Origin: Bradyrhizobium lablabi
Lineage (GTDB): Bacteria > Pseudomonadota > Alphaproteobacteria > Rhizobiales > Xanthobacteraceae
NCBI RefSeq assembly: GCF_900141755.1
Contig: NZ_LT670844.1
Span: 7,722,501 to 7,786,500 of the forward strand
Reading direction: 5' to 3'
Length of the DNA stretch: 64,000 nt
The translations under genes and the position numbers were made by a program. Every line of letters begins with the position of its first letter. The stretch's first letter is position 1. The notes under the pieces are model-generated. The model made no database searches, was not told the origin of the DNA, and saw only the letters and a program-made list of their open reading frames with translations. This document shows positions 49,628 through 58,224 of this stretch, one piece after another.

Positions 49628-49909
49628 CCAAATTCGGATTGACATGCGGACGGACATTGAAGAGGTCAGCTTATCGGGCAAGACCGGAAGTGACCGGCGC
49701 GCTGTCAAAGCGACGCGATTGACCCGCAACGGACAGGTTGGGGATGGGCAGAGCACCGCTGCTCTGTCCACCTACTTCAGACATTAACTTGTTCCGCAAT
49801 TTGGTCTGCCGCACCAAAGTCCGCTTCGTGCCCATAAGCGGCCGTTTCGGCGATATCGCCAGTCCCGCAAATACGAAGAGTCCAAGCTGTGAGGCGTAAA
49901 CTGCTAAAA
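49628..49909. other. Degenerate region after queA
   Basis: No gene supported. Short minus-strand frames give peptides resembling decayed dispersed repeats known to me from Bradyrhizobium intergenic DNA (fragments with GTKRT-like and AGQSRRFDSAPV). Low confidence; a repeat search would settle it. Confidence 0.3.
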
Positions 49910-50065
49910 TCAATCGCGTTCGAAGATCTTGGCGCCAGGGTAGACGCGCCGGGCGTACGCCACGACCAACTCCCGGTCCTGAGTCTCCAGGAACGGAGTT
50001 CGGATCTGACACGACCCGACGATGAGGTGCCACAGGCCATTAAGCCTCTGAATGATGATGTTCAT
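49910..50065 (-). CDS. Small conserved-looking protein, 51 aa
   Basis: Hand-trimmed from a longer frame: MNIIIQRLNGLWHLIVGS then QIRTPFLETQDRELVVAYA and RRVYPGAKIFERD. GAGGA lies 8 nt before the ATG at 50065. The pattern (QRLNGLWHLxVG, then Y/R-rich helix) looks like a small single-domain protein. I have a vague memory of similar proteins in rhizobia but no name. Confidence 0.55.
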   Translation of the reverse strand: MNIIIQRLNGLWHLIVGSCQIRTPFLETQDRELVVAYARRVYPGAKIFERD

Positions 50066-50459
50066 TTGAGTGTTCCTCGAAGAACCTGCCGCTGTGGAAC
50101 GACGATTGCTATCGTTAGTCGCGCTTCCGGAGAGAGAGAAGTTGTGAGCTGCTTGTGTGTCCGTTTGGAGTTGCCACGAGTATAAAACCTCTCGCCGTCG
50201 CTCAATTGTACGAGCGTAAGCACAGGGCATGAGAAGGGATGAAAGAGGTATACATAGGTATGCTGATGTCCGTCCCGGAGGTGCAGCGGAAGTGCGTTGC
50301 CGGAGGCCGGACGACCGCTCATGGCCCTGACCAGAATAACGCTGAGCCCGTCGAACACGTCGGCTCCCGAGAGCAAATCGGACCTGGATTGAGTCAACCG
50401 GGAACAGCCGCTCGTTATCGGGCTGTTAACGCGACGCTTCCGCGAATGCCCCTTGTCAT
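50066..50459. other. Intergenic region with no supported gene
   Basis: Frames exist on both strands (for example 50239-50655 +) but they lack start signals and domain-like composition. I see no tRNA, repeat or terminator. Confidence 0.4.
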
Positions 50460-50822
50460 TTACCCGAACAGCCAGGACCTGGGATTGGCGATCGGCTTGT
50501 ACTCGTTGACCGATATGATGCCCTTGATGATGCGGATCAGCGACCACAGGAGCCACCAAGCAAGAACCGGGATGCCGATGAGCACCATGCACAGCGGAAT
50601 GCCGATCGCGAGGTACAGCAATCCGATCCAGAAGGTCCTGATCTGGAACTGGTAATGCGACCGCAGCACCGGGTCGGTATCGTGGACCTTCACGTGCGCG
50701 ATGATGACGCCAATCAGCGCCGAAATCCCGGTGAAATAGCCCACGCAGTAAAGCACGTAGACAATGACAGCGAGAGCATTGTCCGAGACGATGGGTCGCG
50801 GGGTTTCGGAAGTAAGTGTCAT
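50460..50822 (-). CDS. DUF4870-like membrane protein, 120 aa
   Basis: Three hydrophobic segments: NALAVIVYVLYCVGYFTGI, FWIGLLYLAIGIPLCMVLIG and a last amphipathic WWLLWSLIRIIKGIISV, followed by NEYKPIANPRSW. The order and the LIRIIKG...N.Y.PI motif match DUF4870/YidD-like membrane proteins. The ATG at 50822 has GGAGG upstream. Function unknown. Confidence 0.8.
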   Translation of the reverse strand: MTLTSETPRPIVSDNALAVIVYVLYCVGYFTGISALIGVIIAHVKVHDTDPVLRSHYQFQIRTFWIGLLYLAIGIPLCMVLIGIPVLAWWLLWSLIRIIKGIISVNEYKPIANPRSWLFG

Positions 50823-51086
50823 GGCCGCCTCCGTTGCGACGAGGATCGTCGGGCTCTGCGAACGCCCGTTGGTCGCTCCTGCCATATCCCCGGTTCAAGA
50901 AGTCGTCGCGCAAAGAAGGATCATACGCCTTTTCCGAAAACTCCCTTTCTCCACGGGCATAATCGACGGCAAGCCTTGAGCCGGGCGCGAGCGCCCGGCC
51001 CAAAGTGTACGCGAAGTCATCAAGACCGCATCGAAGATGGCCCGCTTTGAGGGGGCGGCCCCCTTGGCGGGGCGTTGCACATGGCG

Positions 51087-51626
51087 TTACCAGCTAGCGC
51101 CCAGACCGCAGCCCTCGAACGGCTTTCGCCAGTTCGCCGCATCGATCGGCGGCAGCTGGTAGCTGTCTTTTCCGGCCGATATTGTCAGGGGCTCGCCCGA
51201 CCCGAGCAGCGCATAGAGCCGCGCTCTGAGCGCAAGCCATTTTTTCCCGTACACTTGCGGATCCCGTTTGGCGTAGCCGAGATAGGTCTGCGAGAATTCG
51301 GTGGCGAAGTTCATCGGTACTGGCTCCTCGACCTCGATCGGTTCTACGAATTCGCCGTCAAATGTCATCTTGCTTTTCGCGTTCGCGATCGTGACGCGCG
51401 CCTTGCCTTCTTTCTTCGCGATTCCGGGATATTTGAGTTGCAGCACGAAGAAGCGGCCGCATCCGAGATAGAATGTCACCTTGTCCGCTTCCGAATAGGT
51501 CAGTACGTGGCCGTCATTGGGCATGACCTGATATTTCCAGCCGTCCGCGGCGAAGGCCGACCAAAGCCCGAGCCAGCCGATGGCGATCACGGCCGAGAGG
51601 AGATTTATGGGTGAACTGTATTTCAT
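51087..51626 (-). CDS. Secreted hypothetical protein, 179 aa
   Basis: A signal peptide (INLLSAVIAIGWLGLWSAFA) precedes a mature domain with DGWKYQVMPNDGHVLTYSEA, YLGCGRFFVLQLKYPGIAKK and a C-terminal cysteine (FEGCGLG). It resembles small periplasmic proteins that act with membrane-bound sensors, but no family can be named. It ends in a single Cys pair (C56, C174) that could form a disulfide. Confidence 0.7.
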   Translation of the reverse strand: MKYSSPINLLSAVIAIGWLGLWSAFAADGWKYQVMPNDGHVLTYSEADKVTFYLGCGRFFVLQLKYPGIAKKEGKARVTIANAKSKMTFDGEFVEPIEVEEPVPMNFATEFSQTYLGYAKRDPQVYGKKWLALRARLYALLGSGEPLTISAGKDSYQLPPIDAANWRKPFEGCGLGASW

Positions 51627-51663
51627 GCGGCCTAACCTTCATAGGCCCCGAAGGTGCAATCGA

Positions 51664-51861
51664 TCACCATGTGAAGGTGCAACTGATCACCGTTGGAAAA
51701 CCAGTCTTACAATGATGGTAATCCAAGCCCCGTGCGAGTGCGAACGCCATCGCGAGCACAACGACCGTGGCGAAAACCAAACTGCCGACGAGCAAAACAC
51801 CTTGAGTTCGACGATTCACCGCCGGATTCCCATCTCTATGCCTGCGCGGCTGACTATGCAC
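51664..51861 (-). CDS. Possible small membrane protein, 65 aa
   Basis: One hydrophobic helix (GVLLVGSLVFATVVVLAMAF) follows a basic N-terminus (HSQPRRHRDGNPAVNRRT), a signal-anchor arrangement. The start is a GTG at 51861 with a weak AGGG. Its short C-terminus contains two cysteines. It may be real or chance. Confidence 0.35.
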   Translation of the reverse strand: MHSQPRRHRDGNPAVNRRTQGVLLVGSLVFATVVVLAMAFALARGLDYHHCKTGFPTVISCTFTW

Positions 51862-52213
51862 CTTTAGAGCCCTGGGCTCAGGTGCTCATCATAAGCTTAG
51901 TAACATTGGTCCTGTAATAGCGTGTCCTCACAAAACATGGGTGCAGCGGAACCTGGTTTCGGGAGGTGCGGCTTAAAAGCGTTGGCGTTGGTTGTTGCCA
52001 TGGCGCTCATCGCAACGAGAGTGACGAGAGTGGCGGCAGACAATCTTGATTTCATTGGACTCTCCATTCCCTGGTTGGCGAAACGAGAATGGCTCGCTTT
52101 GGAGTTCGACGACGCCAGAGCGAAACCGGTTCGAGAGAGCCGTTGAAAATTAGTTCAGACCCGCTAGCACCCGCCATCGTGAACCGAACGGGGCCCCCAA
52201 CGGACAAATACCC
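51862..52213. other. Intergenic region, no firm gene
   Basis: A plus-strand frame at 51922-52146 encodes a signal-like N-terminus (LKALALVVAMALIATRV) but has no homologue I know and poor start context. Nothing else is seen. Confidence 0.4.
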
Positions 52214-52765
52214 ATGAATTGCAAAGCCGCCCTGCTGCTTTTTTCCTGCTCATTCATTTTCGGTTCATTGATTGCCGACAGCGGTGCGGCCAGTTCCGAC
52301 GTAGAGGATGCGGTACTTTCGCTCAAGGCAGCTTTTGCAAAGCCAATTCCGCCCGAGGTATTTGGAAAGGGTGATCGCACTACCCGCCGTTCCACTGTCT
52401 TGAGTTTTATGGGTGATTCAAGGAATTTTGCCTATTCCGCGAAATCCACGTCCAGGACGTATTCGAAGGCGACCGGTTCGGAAACGACTTCACCCGTTGT
52501 CATCGTGAGAACCTCACAAGCCCTGTTTTCGGATTTGAAAGCGGTATCAAGAGAAAAATCGGAGTTTATGGGCAAGGCTGTAGGCCTTGACACGCTGACG
52601 ATCCTTTGCAGTCCGGACAACGAGTGTTTCAAGAGCACAGGACCGGACGTCGTGATGGGTAGCGGTGGGCTCCACGGCGCTCAGCCAATCCAGTTCGCTG
52701 ATCCGGAAGCTGCGGCGGAAGCGAAGCGTGCTATCGAAATATTGATTCAAGCCAATCGCAGGTAG
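52214..52765 (+). CDS. Secreted hypothetical protein, 183 aa
   Basis: A signal peptide (MNCKAALLLFSCSFIFGSLI) is followed by an alpha/beta-looking mature part with ILCSPDNECFKSTGPDVVMG, where two cysteines close together suggest a disulfide, and a C-terminal helix (DPEAAAEAKRAIEILIQANR). Codon use is less GC-biased than in the core genes. No family recognised; convergent with asd. Confidence 0.65.
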   Translation: MNCKAALLLFSCSFIFGSLIADSGAASSDVEDAVLSLKAAFAKPIPPEVFGKGDRTTRRSTVLSFMGDSRNFAYSAKSTSRTYSKATGSETTSPVVIVRTSQALFSDLKAVSREKSEFMGKAVGLDTLTILCSPDNECFKSTGPDVVMGSGGLHGAQPIQFADPEAAAEAKRAIEILIQANRR

Positions 52766-52778
52766 TCACAGGGCCGTG

Positions 52779-52844
52779 GATTCCATGGGGTTCGAGTGTG
52801 CCCAAACCTACCGGAAGGGGCACGTTCACCCGCCCCATGGAATC
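52779..52844. repeat. Nested hairpin at the 3' end of asd
   Basis: Outer arms GATTCCATGGGG (52779-52790) and CCCCATGGAATC (52833-52844) are perfect. An inner stem GTGCCC/GGGCAC (52798-52803, 52818-52823) nests within. It lies between two convergent genes and could terminate either transcript. Confidence 0.65.
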
Positions 52845-52866
52845 TACAATCCGGGAAATCCCAGAC

Positions 52867-53892
52867 TCACGCCATTGCGCGCTGCGGCAGTAGTTCCGCG
52901 ATCTGGATGGCGTTCAGCGCGGCGCCCTTCAGGAGCTGGTCGGCGGAGACGAACATCGCGATCGAATGGCCGCTGGGATCGCTGAGGTCCTTGCGGATGC
53001 GGCCGACCAGAACGTCGTCCTGGCCTGACGCATCGATCGGCATCGGGAAGTAGTTCCTGACCCGATCGTCCACGAGTCTGACGCCTGGCGCATTGGTCAG
53101 GATCGCGCGCACCTCGCCTTCCGAAATCGGCCTCTCGCATTCGAAGGTGATTGCCGCGCAATGCACGCGCAACACCGGCACGCGCACGCAGGTCACGCCG
53201 ACCGCAATCCTGTCATCTTCGAAGATCTTCCGGGTCTCCTGGATGACCTTGGTTTCCTCCTCGTTATAGCCAGTCGTCGGATCGATCGGGGTATTGTGGC
53301 TGAACAGGTTGAAGGCGTAAGGGTGCGGCATCACGTTGGGCGGATAGGCCTGCCCGTTGAGGCTGGCGCGGGTCGATTCAATGAGTTCTTGCATCGCCGC
53401 CGCGCCGGCACCGCTGGCTGACTGATAGGTCGACAGGATCACGCGCTTGATGCGGTTACGCCTGTGGATCGGCCATAACGCCATCAGGGCGGTAATCGCG
53501 GTGCAATTCGGAACGGCAATGATGCCCTTGTGCTCGGCGATGCGGCCAGCGTTGATCTCCGGGATCACCAGCGGCACGTTCGGATCCATGCGGAAGGCCG
53601 ACGAATTGTCGACGACGACGGCGCCGGCCTTTACCGCGATGGGAGAAAATCTCCTCGAAACGCCGCCGCCCGCCGAGAACAGCGCGATATCGACACCTTC
53701 GAATGAATTCTCGGAGAGCTCTTCGATCAGGACTTTCCGCCCGCGAAAATCCAGCGTCTTGCCCGCCGAACGCGCACTCGCCAGCGCTTTGAGCTTGCCG
53801 ACCGGAAACGCGCGCTTGTCCATGGTGGCGATGAATTCGGCACCGACCGCGCCGGTCACGCCGGCTATGGCAACAACGGGATCGTTCTTCAC
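52867..53892 (-). CDS. asd: Aspartate-semialdehyde dehydrogenase, 341 aa
   Basis: Asd makes aspartate semialdehyde for lysine, threonine and methionine. The NADP-binding N-terminus is VAIAGVTGAVGAEFIATMDK; the active cysteine is in IIAVPNCTAITALMA; ECERPISEGEV and VGRIRKDLSDPSGHSIAMF follow. The start is a GTG at 53892 with GGAG upstream. It is preceded by a threonine-rich leader ORF (53972-54043) and a terminator (53919-53946), so it is probably controlled by transcription attenuation. Confidence 0.95.
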   Translation of the reverse strand: MKNDPVVAIAGVTGAVGAEFIATMDKRAFPVGKLKALASARSAGKTLDFRGRKVLIEELSENSFEGVDIALFSAGGGVSRRFSPIAVKAGAVVVDNSSAFRMDPNVPLVIPEINAGRIAEHKGIIAVPNCTAITALMALWPIHRRNRIKRVILSTYQSASGAGAAAMQELIESTRASLNGQAYPPNVMPHPYAFNLFSHNTPIDPTTGYNEEETKVIQETRKIFEDDRIAVGVTCVRVPVLRVHCAAITFECERPISEGEVRAILTNAPGVRLVDDRVRNYFPMPIDASGQDDVLVGRIRKDLSDPSGHSIAMFVSADQLLKGAALNAIQIAELLPQRAMA

Positions 53893-53918
53893 TTCTGCTC
53901 TCCATCAGGCAATAAAAA

Positions 53919-53946
53919 AAGCCCCGGACCTTTTCAGGCGGGGCTT
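53919..53946 (-). terminator. Attenuator-type terminator upstream of asd
   Basis: On the minus strand AAGCCCCG (53946-53939) pairs with CGGGGCTT (53926-53919), followed by seven T (53920-53914 as A on plus). It stands between the threonine-rich leader ORF and asd. The 5' arm region CGAAGCCCC (53948-53940) can alternatively pair with GGGGCCTCG inside the leader ORF (53998-53990), 8 of 9 bases, a possible antiterminator. Confidence 0.82.
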
Positions 53947-53971
53947 CGGTTCAGATGATGCGATCGTCCGG

Positions 53972-54043
53972 CTACGCGCGCACGCCTCCCGAGGCCCCAG
54001 CGGGCTCCGCGGTTTTGGTGGTGCGTTTGGTGGTCGTGATCAT
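53972..54043 (-). CDS. Threonine-rich leader peptide for asd, 23 aa
   Basis: The hand-read peptide is MITTTKRTTKTAEPAGASGG followed by VRA, with Thr at 3, 4, 5, 8, 9 and 11: ACG once and ACC five times. Such clusters make the ribosome stall when charged tRNA-Thr is scarce. No Shine-Dalgarno is seen; the predicted promoter places the start site 3-4 nt before the ATG, so translation may be leaderless, as described for trpL in Sinorhizobium. It is followed by the attenuator and then asd. Too short for routine gene finders. Confidence 0.78.
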   Translation of the reverse strand: MITTTKRTTKTAEPAGASGGVRA

Positions 54044-54052
54044 GGGCCGGAG

Positions 54053-54081
54053 CTTATGGGGGAGAGTTTGGTCGACGTCAA
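54053..54081 (-). promoter_or_regulatory. Predicted promoter of the asd leader
   Basis: On the minus strand TTGACG (54081-54076) and CATAAG (54058-54053) are 17 nt apart. The expected start site is about 54046-54047, just upstream of the leader ATG at 54043. Confidence 0.6.
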
Positions 54082-54151
54082 CGGCTTTTGGATAAGAAAT
54101 CGGCGTCAACAAGGTTGAACTGGGCACCGTTGTTACGCGATAAGCTGACGC

Positions 54152-55285
54152 ATGAGCCTTCCCAATCACTTCGATCTCATCGCGACCGACGGCACCGCGC
54201 GGACCGGAAAGCTGACGACGCCGCATGGCGAGGTGCGGACGCCCGCCTTCATGCCGGTTGGCACGGCTGGCGCCATGAAGGGCGTGCATTGGCGCGAGGT
54301 GCGCGATGCCGGCGCCGATATCGTGCTCGGCAATACCTATCATTTGATGCTGCGGCCGGGCGCCGAGCGCATCGCCGAACTCGGCGGCTTGCAGAATTTT
54401 ACCGGCTGGCGGGGCCCGATGCTGACCGATTCCGGCGGCTTCCAGGTGATGTCGCTGGCGCAGTTGCGCAAGCTAAGCGAGCGCGCGGTGACGTTCCGCT
54501 CGCATATCGACGGCATGAAGGTCGAGCTGTCGCCCGAACGCTCGATCGAGGTGCAGCGGCTCCTCGGCTCCGACATCGCCATGCAGCTCGACGAGTGTGT
54601 AAGGTTACCGTCGGAGCGGGCCGATATCGAACGCGCGATGCAGCTGTCATCGCGGTGGGGGGAGCGCTCAAGGCGCGCATTCGAGAGCGCACCTGCCGGA
54701 TACATGCTGTTCGGCATCGCGCAGGGCGGCGACGTGCCTGAACTGCGCCAGACCAGCGCGCGGGGCCTGGTCGAGATCGGCTTTCACGGCTACGCCATCG
54801 GCGGGCTCGCGGTCGGCGAGCCGCAAGCGGTGATGCTCGCGATGATCGAAGAGGTCGCCCCGATCCTTCCCAAGGACCGCCCGCGCTATCTGATGGGCGT
54901 CGGCACGCCCGAGGATATTCTGGAGGCGGTCGCGCGCGGTATCGACATGTTCGACTGCGTGATGCCGACGCGCAACGGACGGCACGGCGTGGCGTTCACC
55001 CGTTTCGGCCAGATCAACCTGCGCAACGCCCGCCACGCCGACGATCCCCGGCCGCTGGATGAGGAAAGCCCGTGGCCGGCCACGCGCTCTTGCGCGCGGG
55101 CCTATCTGCACCATCTCGTGAAATCGGGCGAGACGCTGGGGGCGATGCTGCTGTCGGAAATCAATATCGCCTATTACCAGCGCCTGATGCAGGACATCCG
55201 CGACGCCGTCTCGAACGGCACGTTCGAGAGCTTTCGCGAACGCACGCGCGCGGAATGGGCGAGGGGCGATATCGCCCCGCGCTGA
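54152..55285 (+). CDS. tgt: Queuine tRNA-ribosyltransferase (Tgt), 377 aa
   Basis: Tgt exchanges guanine 34 for preQ1 in tRNA. Catalytic Asp93 ([10 protein letters not shown]) and nucleophile Asp268 ([13 protein letters not shown]) are present, as are the GGLAVGE and RAYLHHL motifs. The zinc site is not: where family members have ECxCxxC, this protein has EESPWPATR (S306, W308, T311), and the fourth ligand, normally His in TWHN, is Ile337 in SEINIAYYQ. It therefore looks zinc-free. QueA, the next pathway enzyme, is encoded 4.5 kb upstream. Confidence 0.94.
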   Translation: MSLPNHFDLIATDGTARTGKLTTPHGEVRTPAFMPVGTAGAMKGVHWREVRDAGADIVLGNTYHLMLRPGAERIAELGGLQNFTGWRGPMLTDSGGFQVMSLAQLRKLSERAVTFRSHIDGMKVELSPERSIEVQRLLGSDIAMQLDECVRLPSERADIERAMQLSSRWGERSRRAFESAPAGYMLFGIAQGGDVPELRQTSARGLVEIGFHGYAIGGLAVGEPQAVMLAMIEEVAPILPKDRPRYLMGVGTPEDILEAVARGIDMFDCVMPTRNGRHGVAFTRFGQINLRNARHADDPRPLDEESPWPATRSCARAYLHHLVKSGETLGAMLLSEINIAYYQRLMQDIRDAVSNGTFESFRERTRAEWARGDIAPR

Positions 55286-55369
55286 CCGCACGACGATCCC
55301 GATCGATGCGGACGAAACCCTCAACCAATTGCAGCCGACGAGTGTTCTTCTTTCTCCTGCATCGGCTCC

Positions 55370-56191
55370 TTACAGCTCCTGCAGGCAGTTGAGCTCGGCG
55401 TTGAACACGGTTCCTGGCACGCTCACTCGCTCATCGCAATAGAGCGCACTGAGTTCGTCGACGTGAGCATCAGGCTCGAGGCTAACAATTGCCAGCCGAT
55501 CGAAAAAGGCGAGATCCAGCTCGCTGTCTTGCCGGCGCATTGCGCCCCAAACGTCCCACGGCAGCATCTCACGGTTGTTCAACGCGGCGACGTCGCGGAC
55601 GAGGTTGCCCGCAATGAACCAAAGTCCGTGCATGTCGAGGATGCCGAAGGCACTCGGATCGGTCCTTCCGCAACGGCAGAGCGACCAGGCATCGCCCGCG
55701 ACCACGAACTGATCCCGCGGGACGTCTGCTGTATCGAACCCGATCCTGAAGAGTTCGCGTTGGCGATTGTCGATCTGTGAATCGAACAATACCCAACATT
55801 TCTTTCCTTCGTTCCAGTATTCAGTTACCCAATGGTCGAGGTATTTACCCTTTTCGAAATAGGCGCCGAAGCCGCAGCGGGCGCGCGCCGGAATGCCCTG
55901 CGTGCGTAACATCGCCACGTGAAGAAGCGTGAAGTGCCTGCAGACACCGACTTGCCGCTCGTTGGTAGCTCGCGCTGCAGAAAGCGGCCGGCCGTCGCGC
56001 GTTACGATGTCACCCAAAATCTTCTCGACATCGCGAACATGCGACTGAGCTTGCTGGTCGCGGCTTAGCGTCACGCCGTAGGCAGGGGCAACGTGCTGAT
56101 GGATCAGCAGACCCTGCACAGTCTCCGCGAGCGCGCCGGTGTCGCGCGGCAAGCCGTCGAATAGAGCGGCGTGGCGCCCGGGATCGCTCAT
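55370..56191 (-). CDS. Transglutaminase-like domain protein, 273 aa
   Basis: A papain-like transglutaminase fold with the triad C84 (VGVCRHFTLL), H120 (LDHWVTEYW) and D137 (VLFDSQID). Such bacterial proteins may be peptidases or transamidases; substrate unknown. The start at 56191 is preceded by AGGAG; the frame upstream to 56395 is not convincing. The C-terminal half (FIAGNLVRDVAALNNREML, PWDVWGAMRRQDSELD) is a further family-specific region. No signal peptide, so cytoplasmic. Confidence 0.85.
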   Translation of the reverse strand: MSDPGRHAALFDGLPRDTGALAETVQGLLIHQHVAPAYGVTLSRDQQAQSHVRDVEKILGDIVTRDGRPLSAARATNERQVGVCRHFTLLHVAMLRTQGIPARARCGFGAYFEKGKYLDHWVTEYWNEGKKCWVLFDSQIDNRQRELFRIGFDTADVPRDQFVVAGDAWSLCRCGRTDPSAFGILDMHGLWFIAGNLVRDVAALNNREMLPWDVWGAMRRQDSELDLAFFDRLAIVSLEPDAHVDELSALYCDERVSVPGTVFNAELNCLQEL

Positions 56192-56462
56192 GGCAATCGG
56201 TCTCCTGTACCGATCGAAGTTCATCCGAAGAGTCTCTCGCAAACCACCGTCCGGAGCTTCCCATTGCAGACAAGCTGCTCCACCACGGGCCAGCTTATCG
56301 CAAATTGAGCTTCCCCCCATCACCCAGATGAGAAAGCGAGGGTCGGCTTGTGGGCACTTTTCAGACCTGAGGTGATGTCTGATCTGAGTCCGCAATGCGC
56401 ACCAAAGCGGACGTCCAACGACGCCTACGGATTAGTGAAGTTCGGGGCCTATCGTCAGAAGC

Positions 56463-56678
56463 TCAGTTGCAGGCAAACCGCCGCAGCGCATGTTTGGTTA
56501 CGAAACCGTAACCACAGGTATCGCAGGTCCAGAGATAGCTGATGACGTTGTCGGAAACGTAAGCGGATGCTTCCGCGGCCACCATGGAATCTGCGCACAC
56601 CGGGCAGGTCGGCATATCGCATCCGCGCGGGTCGGGATGACGCGTCTCGGTCGACAGAACTGCAGCGACAGCTGACAT
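56463..56678 (-). CDS. Small zinc-ribbon protein, 71 aa
   Basis: Two CxxC pairs (CPVC at about 25-28 and CDTC at about 52-55) indicate one structural zinc. The line SAYVSDNVISYLWTCDTCGY and the C-terminal ALRRFACN look conserved; I recall close relatives across Bradyrhizobium. GGGAGG lies before the ATG at 56678; an internal ATG at residue 22 (MPTCPVC) is also possible. Function unknown. Confidence 0.8.
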   Translation of the reverse strand: MSAVAAVLSTETRHPDPRGCDMPTCPVCADSMVAAEASAYVSDNVISYLWTCDTCGYGFVTKHALRRFACN

Positions 56679-56906
56679 CGTGACCTCCCTGCTTGCGATC
56701 TGAACCAGCAGCCTAACATAAACCGATTTGTTTGACGATGTCGCAACACAAATACGTTGGTTTTACGTTATTTGGCCGCGTTAAGGCTTTTGCATTGCAG
56801 CGAATTCCTTGGTTTCGCGTTTCTTACTTGCACATCGGCGTGAGCTGTCCCTAATGAAGAAGACCCGCTAATTTCGGCCACATCGCAGCCCACACAGGAG
56901 TTCATT

Positions 56907-57881
56907 ATGGATGCGCCAGCTACGAGTGCAGTGCACCGTCCCGGCCGCGGCAGGGTCTTCGACTCGATCGTGGATGCCGTCGGCGACACGCCGATCGTCC
57001 GCCTCCGCAAATTGCCGCAGGCGCACGGCGCGCACGCGACCATCCTCGCCAAGCTCGAATATTTCGCGCCGGCCGCGAGCGTGAAGGACCGCATCGGGGC
57101 TGCGATGGTGATCGCGATGGAGAAGGCCGGACAGATCAACGCCGATACCGTGCTGATCGAGCCGACCTCGGGAAACACCGGAATTGCGCTCGCGTTCGTG
57201 GCGGCGTCCCGCGGTTATCGCTTAAAACTCGTGATGCCGGAATCGATGTCGATCGAGCGGCGCAAGATGCTGGCATTTCTCGGCGCCGAAATCATCCTGA
57301 CGCCGGCCGCCCAGGGCATGAAGGGCGCGATCGCGACCGCCGAAGAGCTGGTGCGCACGACGCCCAATTCGGTGATGCCGCAGCAGTTCAAGAATCTCGC
57401 CAATCCCGAAATCCACCGCCGCACCACCGCGGAGGAAATCTGGAACGATACCGGCGGCAACATCGACTACTTCGTCGCGGGCGTCGGCACCGGCGGCACC
57501 ATCACCGGCGTCGGGCAGGTGCTCAAACCGCGAAAACCCTCACTGCGCGTCGTCGCCGTGGAACCGGAGGAAAGCCCGGTGCTGTCAGGCGGCCAGCATT
57601 CCCCGCACAAGATCCAGGGTATTGGCGCCGGCTTCATTCCGGACATCCTGGACCGCTCCGTGATCGACGAGATCGTCAAGATCAACAGCGGAACCGCGAT
57701 CGAGACCACGCGCGCGCTGGCGCGCAACGAAGGCATTCCCGGCGGCATTTCCTCAGGTGCCGCGATCGCGGCCGCGCTGCAAATCGGCAAACGCCCGGAA
57801 GCCGCCGGCAAGACCATTTTGGCGATCGTGCCCTCGTTTGCCGAGCGCTATCTGTCGACTGCGCTGTTTGAAGGAATCTAG
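56907..57881 (+). CDS. cysK: Cysteine synthase A, 324 aa
   Basis: CysK makes cysteine from O-acetylserine and sulfide with PLP. The PLP lysine lies in [12 protein letters not shown], the substrate loop is [13 protein letters not shown] and the phosphate-binding loop [10 protein letters not shown]. Family length is normal. A short BrnA-type gene follows two nt after its stop, so they may be co-transcribed. Confidence 0.95.
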   Translation: MDAPATSAVHRPGRGRVFDSIVDAVGDTPIVRLRKLPQAHGAHATILAKLEYFAPAASVKDRIGAAMVIAMEKAGQINADTVLIEPTSGNTGIALAFVAASRGYRLKLVMPESMSIERRKMLAFLGAEIILTPAAQGMKGAIATAEELVRTTPNSVMPQQFKNLANPEIHRRTTAEEIWNDTGGNIDYFVAGVGTGGTITGVGQVLKPRKPSLRVVAVEPEESPVLSGGQHSPHKIQGIGAGFIPDILDRSVIDEIVKINSGTAIETTRALARNEGIPGGISSGAAIAAALQIGKRPEAAGKTILAIVPSFAERYLSTALFEGI

Positions 57882-57883
57882 CC

Positions 57884-58123
57884 GTGCCCGACCAGCCGAG
57901 ACGCCCGAGAACCCTCAACGATGCCCGCACCGAAGCCGAGGCCGCGTTCAAGCGGACCACCGCCAAGGTGCCGGAGGCGCCGCCGAAGCCAACCGCGCTT
58001 CCCGGCGTCAAGGAACTGGTTTCGCTGCGGATCGATCAGGACGTGCTCGAATACTTCCAGGAGGGCGGGCCGGGTTGGCAGGACCGCATCAACGAGGCGC
58101 TGAGAAAGGCCGCGGGGAAATAG
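57884..58123 (+). CDS. Orphan BrnA-type antitoxin, 79 aa
   Basis: The C-terminal VSLRIDQDVLEYFQEGGPGW then QDRINEALRKAAGK is the ribbon-helix-helix/BrnA-family signature (DUF4415). BrnA normally represses and neutralises the toxin BrnT, but no BrnT gene is present upstream or downstream here. The GTG start at 57884 is two nt after cysK. It might serve as a regulator or anti-addiction antitoxin. Confidence 0.8.
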   Translation: MPDQPRRPRTLNDARTEAEAAFKRTTAKVPEAPPKPTALPGVKELVSLRIDQDVLEYFQEGGPGWQDRINEALRKAAGK

Positions 58124-58161
58124 ACCCGTCGCGGCCGAGACAGAGAAAAGGCCGCAACAGA

Positions 58162-58192
58162 AAAAAAGCCCGGGATCAACCCGGGCTTTTTT
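58162..58192. terminator. Bidirectional terminator
   Basis: AAAAAAGCCCGGG (58162-58174) and CCCGGGCTTTTTT (58180-58192) with an ATCAA loop form a strong symmetric terminator between the cysK-brnA operon and the convergent caspase-like gene. Confidence 0.92.
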
Positions 58193-58224
58193 CGTCGGAG
58201 CGCAAAACAGGCGGGTCGGGTCGA

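Noticed and set aside
51922..52146. Small plus-strand ORF with a hydrophobic N-terminus
   Set aside because: Poor start context, no recognisable relatives and an Arg-rich tail; kept only as a remark on the intergenic region.
52779..52844. Considered as tRNA or tmRNA-like because of GGTTCGAG
   Set aside because: No anticodon or acceptor arms can be drawn; it is a simple nested hairpin.
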